Made by a program: the position numbers and the translations under genes. A DNA stretch of 64,000 nucleotides from Brevipalpus yothersi (lineage: Eukaryota > Arthropoda > Arachnida > Trombidiformes > Tenuipalpidae). Positions 26,951 through 37,018 of the stretch are shown in pieces (position 1 is the stretch's first letter; every line of letters begins with the position of its first letter). Location of the stretch: positions 151,847 to 215,846 of the forward strand of contig QZCP01000623.1 in assembly GCA_003956705.1 (NCBI GenBank), read 5' to 3'. The notes under the pieces were generated by a model. That model made no database searches, was not told the origin of the DNA, and saw only the letters and a list, made by a program, of their open reading frames with translations.

Positions 26951-29900
26951 NATGGGCTCAACTTTTTTGTGTCTCTGCCAACAGAACACATAGTTCCCAT
27001 GATATTATGTAATAATGTTGTTGAATTCTTCTCATTCGGTCGTATCATGTACAGCTACTGTCGTCGCCTTGTCATCATCATCTTCATGCTATTTTGGTTT
27101 TTTTCGCTTTGTTTGTCATGTTGATATTTTGTTCAGAATGTTTTGCCATCGAGATGAGTGAGCAAGAATGGAGAAGGAAAAAGAGGAAGAATAAGAAAGG
27201 TCTCATCTCTTTTTCATGAGAATACTATTGTTCTGATTCACATTCAGCTTTTTCTCATCATTTTTACATTCACATCCTGATCTGGTGACATTCTCTTAGC
27301 CTTTTGCCATTCTACCAATAGGAACGTATATATATATATTTATTTGATCCATTCGCTATCTTTACAACTCATAGGATCATTGAAAGAATAACTGCTTGCC
27401 GAAGTATCATTTTTAAATGAAAATCATCTTTCATTCTCGGTTATCATTCAGTTGGAACTTTGGTTTCTTTCTGCTCCATTTCTTTATCACTCTCCTTCTA
27501 GTGATTCCCTTTGCCCCCTACTTTTGTGGATTTTGTTGGGCTGACTTTTTTTGTTTGTTTCACGCTAAAATGACTCCAAATCGCACAACTCTATCATGAT
27601 AATGCGATTTTGACTTGTTCAATGAGAGTCAAACTGATCTGATCACACCACAAATCATCGTTCATTCGCGATCACACTCAACGTATACTTTGATCCTCAG
27701 CAACAAAATTTCATGATCACTTGATCCAGCAAGATATTCTTCCATAAGAAGTTCATTTAAGCCTACTATCAGCATTCTCATAAGCAGTGTATCCATAAAT
27801 GTATTGCTGCAAAATCATGCCTATGGTTGAGTAGACTTGTTTCCTCCAATGAATTTATGTTAAATCGCAACATTCAATTAGGTTTTCCATCAGAGAATCC
27901 AAAAATGCTCGCAACCATTTATTGGCAAACTAAATTGCTCAAAGTATTTTGCTGACCGGAAATGAATGAAATCTTCTGAACCACAGGCTACTTAGGAAAG
28001 TGTCTAGAATCAGAAATGTGGATTCTCTTTTTCTCTTACTTTCTCCTTTCCTCTCATCGATTCCAACTACGGTAAGATAAAGAGAGGAAATAACACAGTG
28101 ATTTGCGATTATTGATTCTTATTCAACCCAATGGATCATAAATCAAATGGCTTTCTACAACTATTTCCTGCCCATTCAAATGTTTCATAGAGCAAAACTC
28201 TATTCTTCCGCTAGTTTCAGCTGATACAGCACTCAACTCTCTCTCCACAGTCAAATGAAGCAAGTAGACTCTTCATTCCGATTAGATTAGTTTTTGTCTC
28301 GTTTTTGACATGAACAAGTATCAAAGATCTGATTTTTGTCATTTTGCATCTCTTTTATCTCTCACTGGTAAGACATAAAAATTTCCCTGTACAATTTATA
28401 TTTTCAATCATTGTGGCCACTCTCTGAACTTTGAGAACTCGATCAAATTTGTGGGGAGATTCTTCAAAGCTTCTTACAGCTATTCACTTTATAAAAGCGA
28501 ATTTAGAAATGTTTCGAATAAAGTTCACACGTATGTTCACAATTTAGAGTGAGCCTCCATTTTTTGGAGAAAAATATGTCTGCAGTTTGTGGTCATCAGA
28601 TCAAGCTACAAGCATACGAGTATATATTCATGAAGAAAATTTTGGCTATCAGTGAGAAGCTTGTGGACCATTTGAGAAAGAGAAGGAAGAACAAAAGTCA
28701 TAAGGAATAAGCAGGGCCAAGTATTCATAAGTTAAGGGGGAAGGAATACAAAGCATTCAACTGAAGCTGGAAGACTAAGCTGACTTTTGGCTTGAACAGA
28801 AGTGTGTGTTTGTGTTGGTGCCTTGATGGTTTGGAGAATAGGAATGGAAAGTGATGGCTGAGGAGACGCGATGGAAGAGATGGACCAAGGGAAGGAAAGA
28901 AACAGAGTCAGCAGGAGAGACATAAAAAAGGAGGAGTAATATATGGATGTACATTAACGTTAGCTGACTATACACACACACATATATATACCAGTAAAAG
29001 TATTGCATCACAATATGCTGCTGCTATTTTTCCTTTTCTTTTTCTGACTATTTTATATATGCCAACATTTGAAAAGCAGGTAAGCGGCATCAGTAGCTGG
29101 CAAAAGTTAGACAGGCCAAAATGATAAAGCTGAGCTAAGATATCTTACTGTTCAATATTCTCTTCAAATAGTGGCAAGAATACAGAAATATATAGATATA
29201 TACACACGCACAGAAAAATTCCCTGGAATTGGCAGTTTTATTTGAATCATTTTTATCGCCTAATATCTTTCCCTTTTTTCTTCTTATCCACTGTGTTTCC
29301 ATATCGCTATCAAAAAGGTCACAGGCAATCGATTTGAAGAGTTTATCAGAGTTTGATGCTCAAGATCAAGTTGCCTATATAATATCTGTTGCCCAAAGTG
29401 ACTGCCTGAGGTTACCCAGCTCAAGTCAAGCTGTCATAATAAAAATCTCTGTTCACAAATGTCTATGTTGCCCATGATGATAAAGGCTTACACGAATGGG
29501 AAGAGGAGAAAAAATTCTCCTAAAACTATGAAATGAGCTATTTGTTTGATTCCAATCACTTATTATATGTAACATGTGTATTTTGTCCAGAGGAAAGATA
29601 GATAAAAAAGAGAGGGGAGAAAGAGAAAAAATGAATGAATGAACGAGGAATCGATATTATCATCATCATGATAAAACATCGATATAAATTCTGGTGACAA
29701 AAGCGCAAAAACGTCAGTACTTGACAATGTTTGCCTGCTTCAAAATTCACTCATCATTTTGATCACCACCTCAACAGGAGTAAAGTAAAGAATGTCCACC
29801 TTATAGAGCTCATATTTGACTATACACATTTCAGATTGTGGACAATGCTCAACGAAGCTTGAATATATACTTTCATAAAAGTATACTTCTTATTCACTGG

Positions 29901-32900
29901 AAGCCCAACAATATGCCGCTGGACACGCAGTCAAGCTAACGACTGTTTGTCTGAATCAATGGTCCATGGAAAAATATTCGCTTTACCATATTATGCTCGA
30001 ATACCTTCCACATAGTATTCACTAGCATCATCTTCGATCAATGATGGTGGTCATTTTTCCGTCTTTGCCATCCAATTTGACATTCACAGCCTTCGGCCAA
30101 CAAAGTTTACGAGATAAATCTGTCAGGCCAAAAGCAAAGTGTGTATGTGTGTGAAAGAGGAAGCAATTGAATGCATATCCATCAGTTCTCGAATATTCAA
30201 TCCTCGGGCCATTTAGTACACAGAAGTGGAAGGAGAATGAGGAATGCTCGCATTCTCATGGATTCAAATTTATCGTCTCTTAATGGACTGAAGCGTGGTC
30301 TGACCACATTGCAATTGCCTTTGATGATGCCTTGCTAACTTTTCCTGGTGTGGAAGGTTCCCGATACTATTCTTCTTTGGGAAGCTTGATTCACGGCAAT
30401 CTCAACCTATCTAAGCCACTATACTCCTGGATACCGGGTATTCTAGTGGAAAGAATCAGACTGAACATTAAATACGCTTCCACATCTTCCTTATAAAGTG
30501 AGGGTCAATATGTTTTCATTTCATTCTGGACCATTGATTTGATTGTACCATAGTTTCTCAAAAATTTTCGCTTGATATAACTAACTTATTTATCATTCTT
30601 TCATCACTTTCATCTACCAGTGTGATTGTGATTGGTAGGTAATAGAACTTTTCTAGAGCTTGATGGATTTTTGACCGAAAAATTTGCACGATTCTGTGTT
30701 CTAAGTGGCCTAAATCCTTAGAAAACTGATTTTTTCAGAAAGTTTTGGGATAAGATTCACCATTGGACCCTCGTGAGAATGAAATTGAGCACATAATGAA
30801 GAATAATCGAAGATTTTTGGGAATCGATCCAAAATTCTAATTTTCCATGCAGAGCTCCAAAAAGACCTCATAACTTTTGAATCTTTTTTGAATTACAGGA
30901 GAGTTTAAGAGGTGAAAAAAGAGCAGGAAAATAGTGAGAAAAGGCTCAGACAAAGTATTTGAGTCTCAAAACAACAAGATAGCATTTCTAATTAAAAAGT
31001 TCTAAGAGTTAGGTCTCAGGAACAAACTTTTCTGGCCAAAAAAAGAGAGATCTGACTACAAGTCTCATAGAACTTTTCTAGAAAATTTTTTCTGACTGGA
31101 ATTTCTAGAATTAGTTTATCAAAGATTGGAATTTTGCATGCAATAGATTTCAATTTTATAGCAATCGAAAGAAGTTTCTCCTTAGCATCACAATCTGGTA
31201 ACATTTGCGGCAGAAATAAAAATTCGACGGTTTTCCTAACTCCAAGTCCTTATTGTAGCCTGATTAATTTTCTCGTCAGTTTCGTTCTTATTTTAGTTTA
31301 ATTATGAACTGATAGGCTACTCTGGCCGAAAGATCTCTGCCCTGAAAAAATTTTTCCATATTGAACGCACGAACTTACCAATCACCCTGATAATTGCAGA
31401 TTCATTAGAGATTAAGTTCGTGGTCTTTTTCACTTTTACTGCTGATATTTTCCATTTCATTCATTCATCAGACGCGGAAAGAGGACAAATTCTCCAGTAT
31501 TCGGAACTAAATGTAATTTTGAAAGTAATCCTACATAATCCGAGATCTGAAAAGTTCTCTCACAATATTTAATGATAGTTTCGCTCTAACCAAAAAGTTT
31601 TGAAGGGAGAATTGACGATGAATGTTAAATTCTCTTGCTTTTAAAGTAACACTCACTAAGCTAGTTAAATCTTGAATTCAAAAAGAATCATTGTTTTGAT
31701 CACATCAAATTGCAAATAACTTTTTTGGAGCTTGCTCATTCTAGTCCTATTCTTACATGATACAAAATGCTAGAGCATGATATTTTCCCTTCCGATCAAC
31801 TCAGAGAGTATATCATCTTCTACTCCTTGAGTAAACATGGGAAACTCAATGATTATAATCAAGACTACATTCTAAAAACCTAGTTCATCCTCATAAGAAT
31901 TCCATGAAATTCAATTAGTTGTACACTTGAAAGAATTTGGGATCAAAACTTTGGCCATACTATATAGGGGTAGCTCATTGGCTGTGAAATCATTGATGAA
32001 GTTGAAAATCGATGAAAGTAAATCAAGCGACCAAAAGAGTAGATTGCTAATAGGTATTACTTTACAGTGATGACTTACATGTGGGTAAAGCATACATACA
32101 TACAAACACTGATTGAGCAAAACTATTTCATCCGTGAAAACGAAGCGAGAATCTCAACTTCAAATAAGTTGAGGGAAAACATTTCTTCCAACTTCATGAT
32201 GACCAGAACTCGGGTTCCGCTTGTCTATGTTACCATGTTCTTTTGTATTTTTCTCCTTCTATTCTATTTGTGGATTTGATTCGATTGGATAGTCATTGAC
32301 TTCGTGGACTGACTCAGAAATATACACCCAACAATCATGGGGCTTCTTTCTCTCTCTCTCTCTCTCATTGTAATCAATGAGAAAGCAATCGCCACATTCC
32401 ATGGTTGCAAGCATTGTCAAACTTGGACAATAGACACTGTGTATTGGTCCCAAAATGTAAGCGTTGATGTTTGGCAGTTCAGCAAAAAACAAGTCTATCT
32501 TCTATCATCACATATATACAGATACATAGACACACAACGAGGAACCACTGCTATCATGCCATTCTTGCCTGTGGAACGCTTTACTTACTATACTACTCTC
32601 GATCTATCTGGATCGATTTGGCATCCAACAAAGTGGACCCGTTATTCTGAGCAATCCTCTGTATTCTCATGTAAACTGATCTCATCTCTATTCTTTTCTA
32701 TCAGCTTCTTGCAAGACATTCTTTCACTCTCTCCTTCAGTTCTCTTTCTTCTGCCTTACAAGCCAAAATGAACGGCAAACTAAACGGAAGCGATGGGCTC
32801 AATACATTGCCAGAGATGATACATACATACACACAGGTCCATGTTGCTTTGATTTTCTCATCTTTCTTTCTTTCTACAAACTTGATGTTATGTGTGTGAA

Positions 32901-35900
32901 CTTTTGCCTCATTTCTTGCCTCCGAATCTGATCAGCTTGAAATATTAGCTCAAACAATCGTCTCAGATAGATGATGATGCATGCGAAACGTGATCACACA
33001 CATTTTCACGATGCGAGAAGCCATCATTTTGGCATGTAATAATGTCTCTTCCTGTAAGGCCACAGTAGGACTCTTTCTATCTATCTTTGACTTGAGATAG
33101 AAACTGAGTACATAAACATTAATGTTTGCAAGACTTTACCAACGTTATCAATTAGATGTATCCCAAAATGAGTGGGTTCATATATACACCTGTTATCCAA
33201 GATACATTGAGTTGAATAACAGATAGGTAGCTGTAAAAGCTCAGAAAATTGTAAGCATCCATCAAATACAGCTCAAACCCATCATTATTCTTTCATCTTA
33301 AAGGTTTTTCATCACTCTTCAGACAATTTGAATAATGACTTATTCTCAACAATATCCTCCATCAAATTCATGAGTTTTTCAACTCTTACATTGAATCTGA
33401 TATCGAGCAGATTACATGGAGAGCATTTACATAGACTTGGAGTGATGAACTAATTTCTTGAATGCAAAAAAGTGGAGTAGATTACATTTTGTTCAACATG
33501 TACGTGACCTTATTTAATTTCTAGGCGATTCCCAATTTCCATGAAGATCACGAGGACTTTTCATTAGCTTATTAATGTCGTATAATATAGGCTATTATTA
33601 GTCCACAAAACTAACTGTATTTATCTCACTGAAGATTGAATCAATTGAGCCGGTAACTGGCTTAACAATCCAACTTGTAGGAAAAGATTTATCCGAACAA
33701 ACAATAGACTAATCTGTTTCAGTTTCTAGCATGAAGAGTAAAACCTCAAGTGTGATTTATTTGATTGCGATAAGGATCAAAAAAACCACACAACAGTCAA
33801 ATAGATGTCATAGTAAAAAACGTCCATTTCAAAGACATTGAAACGTTTTTCCAAGGTCAGCATGCAACTTGGATAAATTGCAAACATTTTTCTTTCAGCT
33901 TAAAATGATGCAAAAGCCTAGATAAGAAAGGCAATTCTCACTGAGCAAAAGCTCCGAATTCCCTTTTGGTAAGATTCTCTACTGACTGAGGTATGATCTG
34001 ATGCTTTTTAGCTTTTCTTTTCACCGACACTACTAAAGACAAGTTCTCAACCAGAAAGAAGGAAAGATTTACTCTTTTTATTTCTATTCTAGAGGATATC
34101 TTTCCTCTCTTTCTTTCTTTCTTTCTTTCTTTCTCTCGTGCCTTTTAGTAACAGAAGAATGCATTTTTTATCGCTAGAGTACTGTAAAGCTATTATCTCA
34201 TCCCTTTACTTAAATTTACTTACTAAAAGCATATTTCTCAGAATTTTTATAGCGAAACATCTTAAAAAGTCTCGTATTATCGGATATAATATCATTCTTC
34301 GAACAGATTTTGTAGATTCCATCTGTCAAATTCTTTCAGCCCTCAGCAAAAGGAAGACCGAGTAAGGTCTCTTCCTCACTAAGAAAGTTCTGATAGTTCT
34401 CCCGAAGATTTCTCCAAAATGACAGGAGAATACCCCACTCGGAGACGAAGCTCAGTTTTCTATGAGTTTTCAGAATATTTTCAGATCGCATTGTCTTCTT
34501 AACCTGGGAGATTTGAGCAAGTATATGATGACAACTTCGTGAGATGAAGAAAGAGAAAATTTTCATTCTCATTTACATGTACATGATAGAAACGCTAAAA
34601 AACCCATAAAAAGGTCAAAAAACATGATATTTATGGAAAAATGAAACCAGAATGCGGAACCGTTATGAGTATTCTGATGAATGAAATAAAGTTGCGAGAG
34701 AATGAACATCATCGCTTTTTCAAAAGTTGCAAATTTTCTGACACTTTAGAGCAATTCATAACTTCAGTATCACCTCTATTGATCATAATTTAGTGGGAAT
34801 TCTACTTATTGAAGCAAAATTGGCTTTAAGAATTTCAAGTTATTCTCAGCCTTTTCAGGGCCAAACATTTCTATCCTACTTAAGATGAACACTCGGCTTG
34901 GTTTTTCTGAGGAATCTTCTTTTTACTCTCTTTATTTCTCTTCGAGAGAAATAAAATCTTATGCTTCATGATTCGTATCATTTCAAGGTGTTTTATCCCC
35001 AGAATAATCATTCAAAAAACTGATGAAAATACCAAACAAGAACAACTTTTTATCACTATATCATTCTCAATTCCTCCAAGCTTAGTCAAAAGAGATGAAG
35101 AATTGTGTAGTATATCGCATAAAAACTAACTCGAAGATCTGCTTTGAATCTCTAATTTGTATTATTCCTTATTCCCTAGTATGTGTTTAAGCTTGGAATT
35201 GGAGCAAGAAACAATCAAGAACTACAATGAGTCTCTTCTTAGGTCTATTTCTGCTGAATCGAAATATGTATGATCATGCATCTTTCCCCAGCAATCAAGC
35301 TTGTATAGAAAATGGTAACATTTGATTGAGTTTTCTCGTATAATGTACAAACTAATGGGATAAGTGAACGATGTCAGGAGAATTGATCAAATCATGAGTT
35401 ATACAGTTTCTTTCCTTTTCTTTAACTTCTGAATACGAAGTAACCAGAGAAAGAAAGGAACAAAGGGTTACAAAATCATCATCTGAATCTTATTCAAATC
35501 TCCCAACGGTCTTTGGCCAACACTGATACATCCACAATGCACATGGCTTCCGGACATTGAAGCTAATTGAACTTTCCAAAGTCAGCCGTAGTAACATTTA
35601 AAATTCAGAATTATCTATTCATCGAGTTATGTGAATAACGACTCAATTTTGCATAATAGCCTCACATGAGTTCATAAAGAATAATAGCCGGTCATAGTAA
35701 ATGAAACACTTTTACTCACCTCCTTTCAATTGAATTGGGGGGCTTATAATTGAACCTATGTCATTGGTTGCCTTGCACCAGTAGGCCGTTGAGTGGACAT
35801 CTTGCTGGTATTGATCACTAGAGAATGGTAATAGGATAAGAGAACCATCTTCCCGTGTATATCTTAGACCATTGATATCACTAGCTGGACTTCCAGCTTT

Positions 35901-36392
35901 GGGATATTCACTGTCACTGCCATGGTACCACTCGATTGTAGGACTTGGTTTACCAGAAGCTGAACACCTTAACACAAGACCACTAGAATTGTAGTAATTA
36001 ACATTAGTTGATTCATCTCCAAGAGTTCCGAAAGATTTTGTAAATCGTGGACCTTCATGATGACCCCGATGAACGCTGCGCTTGACTCTCTTATTAACTG
36101 CGATGGGTGAAAAAGTTTCAGTAGAGCTTTCTCTTTGATTGAAGTCACTTTTATGGTAAGCTAAATGTTCGATTCCTGATAAATTAGGCTGATGATAGGC
36201 ACGAATGAGCGATTGAGTCTGATTGTGATCCTGTACGGCTATCGCTGATGAAATGAAATGCAGAAGTTGAAATGTGATAAAAGTTTTGATCAACAGAGGA
36301 AATGTGATAAAAAGTCGAGATAATTGAGCAAAATGAGCGAAAAAGTTCATTTTTGCCCACAACTTGGCTGGCATGAAAAGCATGCGGACCAT
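3794..36392 (-). CDS. Dscam: Dscam-family cell adhesion receptor, 15 exons, 3' end missing
   Basis: Single-pass immunoglobulin-superfamily receptor of the Down syndrome cell adhesion molecule family. The family mediates homophilic recognition in neurite self-avoidance and synapse targeting. Exons in transcript order: 36392-35720, 26516-26343, 24905-24759, 23339-23013, 20821-20501, 13817-13401, 13226-13068, 12807-12511, 11806-11069, 10444-10277, 9912-9535, 8585-8307, 5866-5573, 4888-4691, 4041-3794. Every junction is GT-AG. All junctions are phase 1 except the last visible donor (phase 0), and the joined frame is open for 1606 codons. Order read: signal peptide, Ig1-Ig9, FN1, FN2, FN5-like, FN6-like, TM, partial cytoplasmic tail. 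Canonical Dscam has Ig1-9, FN1-4, Ig10, FN5-6, so FN3, FN4 and Ig10 are absent. The start is the first ATG after an in-frame TAG. The terminal exon was not found and probably lies left of the window. Family assignment is firm; orthology to a given paralogue is not. Confidence 0.93.
4691..4888 (-). CDS. Dscam: Dscam exon 14: juxtamembrane and transmembrane segment
   Basis: Residues 1458-1523. TIPPPSAVTDN is followed by a hydrophobic run of about 25 residues, from PIVVIPVFAVLL to VIILYASY, then a short cytoplasmic stretch KGCSSEPVITSQRSF. Insect Dscam1 has two alternative TM exons; one is seen here. Phase 1 at both ends. Confidence 0.9.
5336..5375. repeat. (GA)20 microsatellite
   Basis: Pure GA in the Dscam intron before the TM exon. 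Confidence 0.95.
5573..5866 (-). CDS. Dscam: Dscam exon 13: FN6-like domain
   Basis: Residues 1360-1457. ENGCPILSFMIQYK, ITDLQPAQWYDLSMTAHSEA and YQFATLTVDGGTIPP match the last FN domain and juxtamembrane region of Dscam (GGCPITSF, ATWYELQM, NFATLNYDGSTIPP in vertebrates). Confidence 0.9.
5867..8306 (-). other. Dscam intron between FN5-like and FN6-like exons
   Basis: 2.4 kb, AT-rich, no further FN or Ig exon seen on either strand. It contains an AC/AT-rich dinucleotide patch at about 7437-7467. Confidence 0.7.
8307..8585 (-). CDS. Dscam: Dscam exon 12: FN5-like domain
   Basis: Residues 1267-1359. DPPTPVKPRVVDIGSSSLRL, FIINYRTDSDEW and LRCGTRYQITVTAFNKVG match Dscam FN5 (LKCGTWYKF in vertebrates), the domain after Ig10 in canonical Dscam. 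It follows FN2 directly. Phase 1 at both ends. Confidence 0.9.
9535..9912 (-). CDS. Dscam: Dscam exon 11: FN2
   Basis: Residues 1141-1266. It reads as FN2 of the family: IDGYYVGFRE, NTRYGLVIKAYNRQGTGPAS, then VLGQTLEY (vertebrate DSCAM FN2 has RAGTGPSSSEI). The exon is longer than a usual FN domain because of a Ser-rich insertion in the middle strands. The next coding exon is an FN5-type domain. Confidence 0.9.
10277..10444 (-). CDS. Dscam: Dscam exon 10: second half of FN1
   Basis: Residues 1085-1140. ISGLSSLTSYKFRVIAQNAL and GYSDPSDELTVTTLEE complete the type III fold opened in the previous exon. A (CT)n tract lies about 35 nt upstream of the acceptor on the transcribed strand. Confidence 0.9.
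10480..10502. repeat. (AG)n microsatellite
   Basis: It lies just upstream of the FN1b acceptor on the transcribed strand, where it reads CT. Confidence 0.9.
11069..11806 (-). CDS. Dscam: Dscam exon 9: Ig8, Ig9 and first half of FN1
   Basis: Residues 839-1084, the longest Dscam exon. Ig8: PKWILKPFERY, MMDCQAEGIPPPVYQW, YVCEVNNNRGPPL. Ig9: VELPCEPCGDQPIDIVWHK, FFICSASNPYGSGE. FN1 starts PRQPKSLKTVDIASREITL with LTWDTPNDGNSPLLDYLIQY. Phase 1 at both ends. Confidence 0.92.
12451..12471. repeat. (AG)n microsatellite
   Basis: About 40 bp downstream of the Ig7 exon donor. Confidence 0.9.
12511..12807 (-). CDS. Dscam: Dscam exon 8: Ig7
   Basis: Residues 740-838. KPSINPFIFGSDLREG, AAVLCSIGSGEPPFRITWYK and GNYTCRVSSTQAS match Dscam Ig7, the domain encoded by the exon 9 array in insect Dscam1. 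A single copy is present. Phase 1 at both ends. Confidence 0.9.
13068..13226 (-). CDS. Dscam: Dscam exon 7: rest of Ig6
   Basis: Residues 687-739. It completes Ig6: WAK joins DGKNLLATRGIKVHANGTL, then EGWYRCEVSNQDGRTASG. Phase 1 at both ends. Confidence 0.88.
   Translation of the reverse strand: MEKIFWQQEASKYMQMVLYPSWMLIRSMKVGIDVKFPIRMVERQVDPFMSMY
13401..13817 (-). CDS. Dscam: Dscam exon 6: Ig5 and start of Ig6
   Basis: Residues 548-686. Ig5 opens with EAPILTEKFYSQTLHPSSS and has SLKCIATGSPVPTIRW and GYYTCEAINDVAS. Ig6 starts at PPIVHQMDNLTV with IHCQYSGYPVDRILWAK. The acceptor ends aacag; the intended acceptor was fixed by phase and by the Ig5 motif upstream of the first ATG. Confidence 0.9.
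14128..14150. repeat. (CT)n microsatellite
   Basis: Intronic, Dscam Ig4-Ig5 intron. Confidence 0.9.
15535..15564. repeat. (GA)15 microsatellite
   Basis: Intronic, Dscam Ig4-Ig5 intron. Confidence 0.95.
19159..19222. repeat. (CT)32 microsatellite
   Basis: A 64-bp pure tract, among the longest in the window. Confidence 0.95.
20222..20255. repeat. (GA)17 microsatellite
   Basis: Intronic, about 245 bp downstream of the Ig4 exon donor. Confidence 0.95.
20501..20821 (-). CDS. Dscam: Dscam exon 5: Ig4
   Basis: Residues 441-547. The Ig fold is shown by SVSLDCLLGVGINGN, LSIIWLKDSQ and MYQCVVNTVSGETY. Phase 1 at both ends. The next exon lies 6.7 kb away. Confidence 0.87.
21521..22325. repeat. (TC)n microsatellite spanning the gap
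   Basis: Nearly pure TC for 59 bp before and 60 bp after the N run. Confidence 0.95.
21580..22265. other. Assembly gap (686 N)
   Basis: A run of N flanked on both sides by (TC)n in the same orientation. The unresolved segment is therefore probably a longer TC array or collapsed repeat. Confidence 0.98.
23013..23339 (-). CDS. Dscam: Dscam exon 4: complete Ig3
   Basis: Residues 332-440. One exon holds the whole Ig3, from SPRIITPYKEYTV through CIAQANPPPVYHW to GLYSCVVNNSMSEE. In insect Dscam1 the first half of Ig3 comes from a large exon 6 array; here it is unsplit and single. Phase 1 at both ends. Confidence 0.88.
24759..24905 (-). CDS. Dscam: Dscam exon 3: C-terminal half of Ig2
   Basis: Residues 283-331, too short for an ORF listing but clear after splicing. 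LLDDGSLFFEEVTLQEA, then YRCAVRDELNGE and FIIT, match the constant exon that follows the Ig2 variable half in Dscam (LPSGELHI... YQCRTKHRLTGE in insects). The donor is a weaker gttggt. Phase 1 at both ends. Confidence 0.88.
26343..26516 (-). CDS. Dscam: Dscam exon 2: N-terminal half of Ig2
   Basis: Residues 225-282. It contains GNAGTLSCNVPNSV and VSVVKWQRNDG, matching the Ig2 first half that is encoded by the variable exon 4 array in insect Dscam1. The acceptor is ctatag, the donor gtaagt, both phase 1. Only one copy is seen here, with a 9.2-kb intron upstream. Confidence 0.88.
26906..26951. repeat. (TC)n microsatellite ending in a single N
   Basis: 45 bp of TC, then an ambiguous base at 26951; a likely collapsed or uncertain repeat length. 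Confidence 0.9.
34109..34134. repeat. (TTTC)n microsatellite
   Basis: Tetranucleotide tract in the 9.2-kb Dscam intron. Confidence 0.85.
35720..36392 (-). CDS. Dscam: Dscam exon 1: signal peptide, propeptide, Ig1
   Basis: Residues 1-224. The first ATG after an in-frame TAG is at 36392; later in-frame ATGs (e.g. before NFFAHFAQLSR) are alternatives. A hydrophobic stretch at about residues 24-52 fits a long signal peptide. A polar segment follows with RVKR then S at residues 102-106, a furin-type motif. Ig1 starts at GPRFTKSFG and has the paired Cys in VLRCSASGKPSPTIEW and AYWCKATNDIGS, matching the Dscam Ig1 pattern. The donor is gtgagt, phase 1. Signal peptide and UTR would usually be a separate exon in insect Dscam1; here they share the Ig1 exon. 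Confidence 0.88.
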
Positions 36393-36402
36393 TATCAACT
36401 CA

Positions 36403-36426
36403 TCAAAATCCAAGCCCACAAGACAT
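36403..36426 (-). other. Short upstream ORF in Dscam leader
   Basis: A 7-codon ORF (MSCGLGF, stop) ends 10 bases before the chosen Dscam ATG. It could dampen translation if the transcript starts upstream. The leader boundary is unknown. Confidence 0.3.
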
Positions 36427-36626
36427 TGTTTCTCTCTCTCTCTATCTCTTTTCTTTCTTCTCTAAACTAACTCGTGAACTTCATCTGTACTGAACACCTC
36501 TTTGGAAAGGTTTTCCAAGAGAGAAGAGAGTATCCATAAGCAAAGATCTCGAACTGCGACCAGAACTTTTCTCCATTCTCTGAGCTCGCTCCCGAGCAGT
36601 CGCTTCGAGGGTCCACAGAGAGATAA

Positions 36627-36647
36627 AGAGAGAGAGAGAGAGAGAGA
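36627..36647. repeat. (GA)n microsatellite in divergent promoter
   Basis: It lies between the Dscam and B55 start codons. Confidence 0.9.
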
Positions 36648-37018
36648 AACAGTATTATGAAATTCTTCATCTCCTACCTTTTGCAAAAGAATTCCAATCG
36701 AATATGAAACCTCACATTATTACTCTTCTATTTCCTAAAATTTCCGACCAACTGAGCGGTAAAAGGTTTTGACCCGGCTTTTGGAACGTTAGCAACGTTG
36801 GCACGCATAAAAAAAGCGCCAAAAAGATTCAAAAAATGATACTAGTAGCGTCATCTGTAGCATGCTTTCCAGTGCTTAAAAGTTGTTAGTGAAGTGCTGC
36901 CACCATTAGCTGTATTATACACAAGGCTGAAGATTTGCAAAAAATTTTTTGATGAGATTCAATTTGGTGTATTGATAATTAATTGTTTTCATGATTGTGG
37001 TGGTTAATTTTTCTTACT

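Larger units (their letters stand above)
26517..35719 (-). other. 9.2-kb Dscam intron between Ig1 and Ig2 exons
   Basis: This is the position of the exon 4 array in insect Dscam1. I found no second Ig2-half exon: no minus-strand ORF here has the G-N-x-x-x-x-x-C and V-x-W pattern. It contains a (CT)n tract ending in a single N at 26951 and a hairpin at 34931-34955. Confidence 0.65.
36393..37018. promoter_or_regulatory. Divergent Dscam / PP2A-B55 intergenic region
   Basis: Only 626 bp separate the start codons of Dscam (minus) and the B55 gene (plus), so both promoters should lie here. It holds a (CT)n tract near 36431, a (GA)n tract at 36627-36647, and a less AT-rich patch at about 36770-36860 with CGTTAGCAACGTTGGCACG and GCGTCATCTGTAG. 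No TATA box was identified. Transcription starts are not determined. Confidence 0.5.

Noticed and set aside
32337..32771. 144-codon plus-strand ORF in the Dscam intron
   Set aside because: It begins in a CT microsatellite, has no domain or family pattern, and lacks supporting splice or poly(A) context. Best explained as chance.
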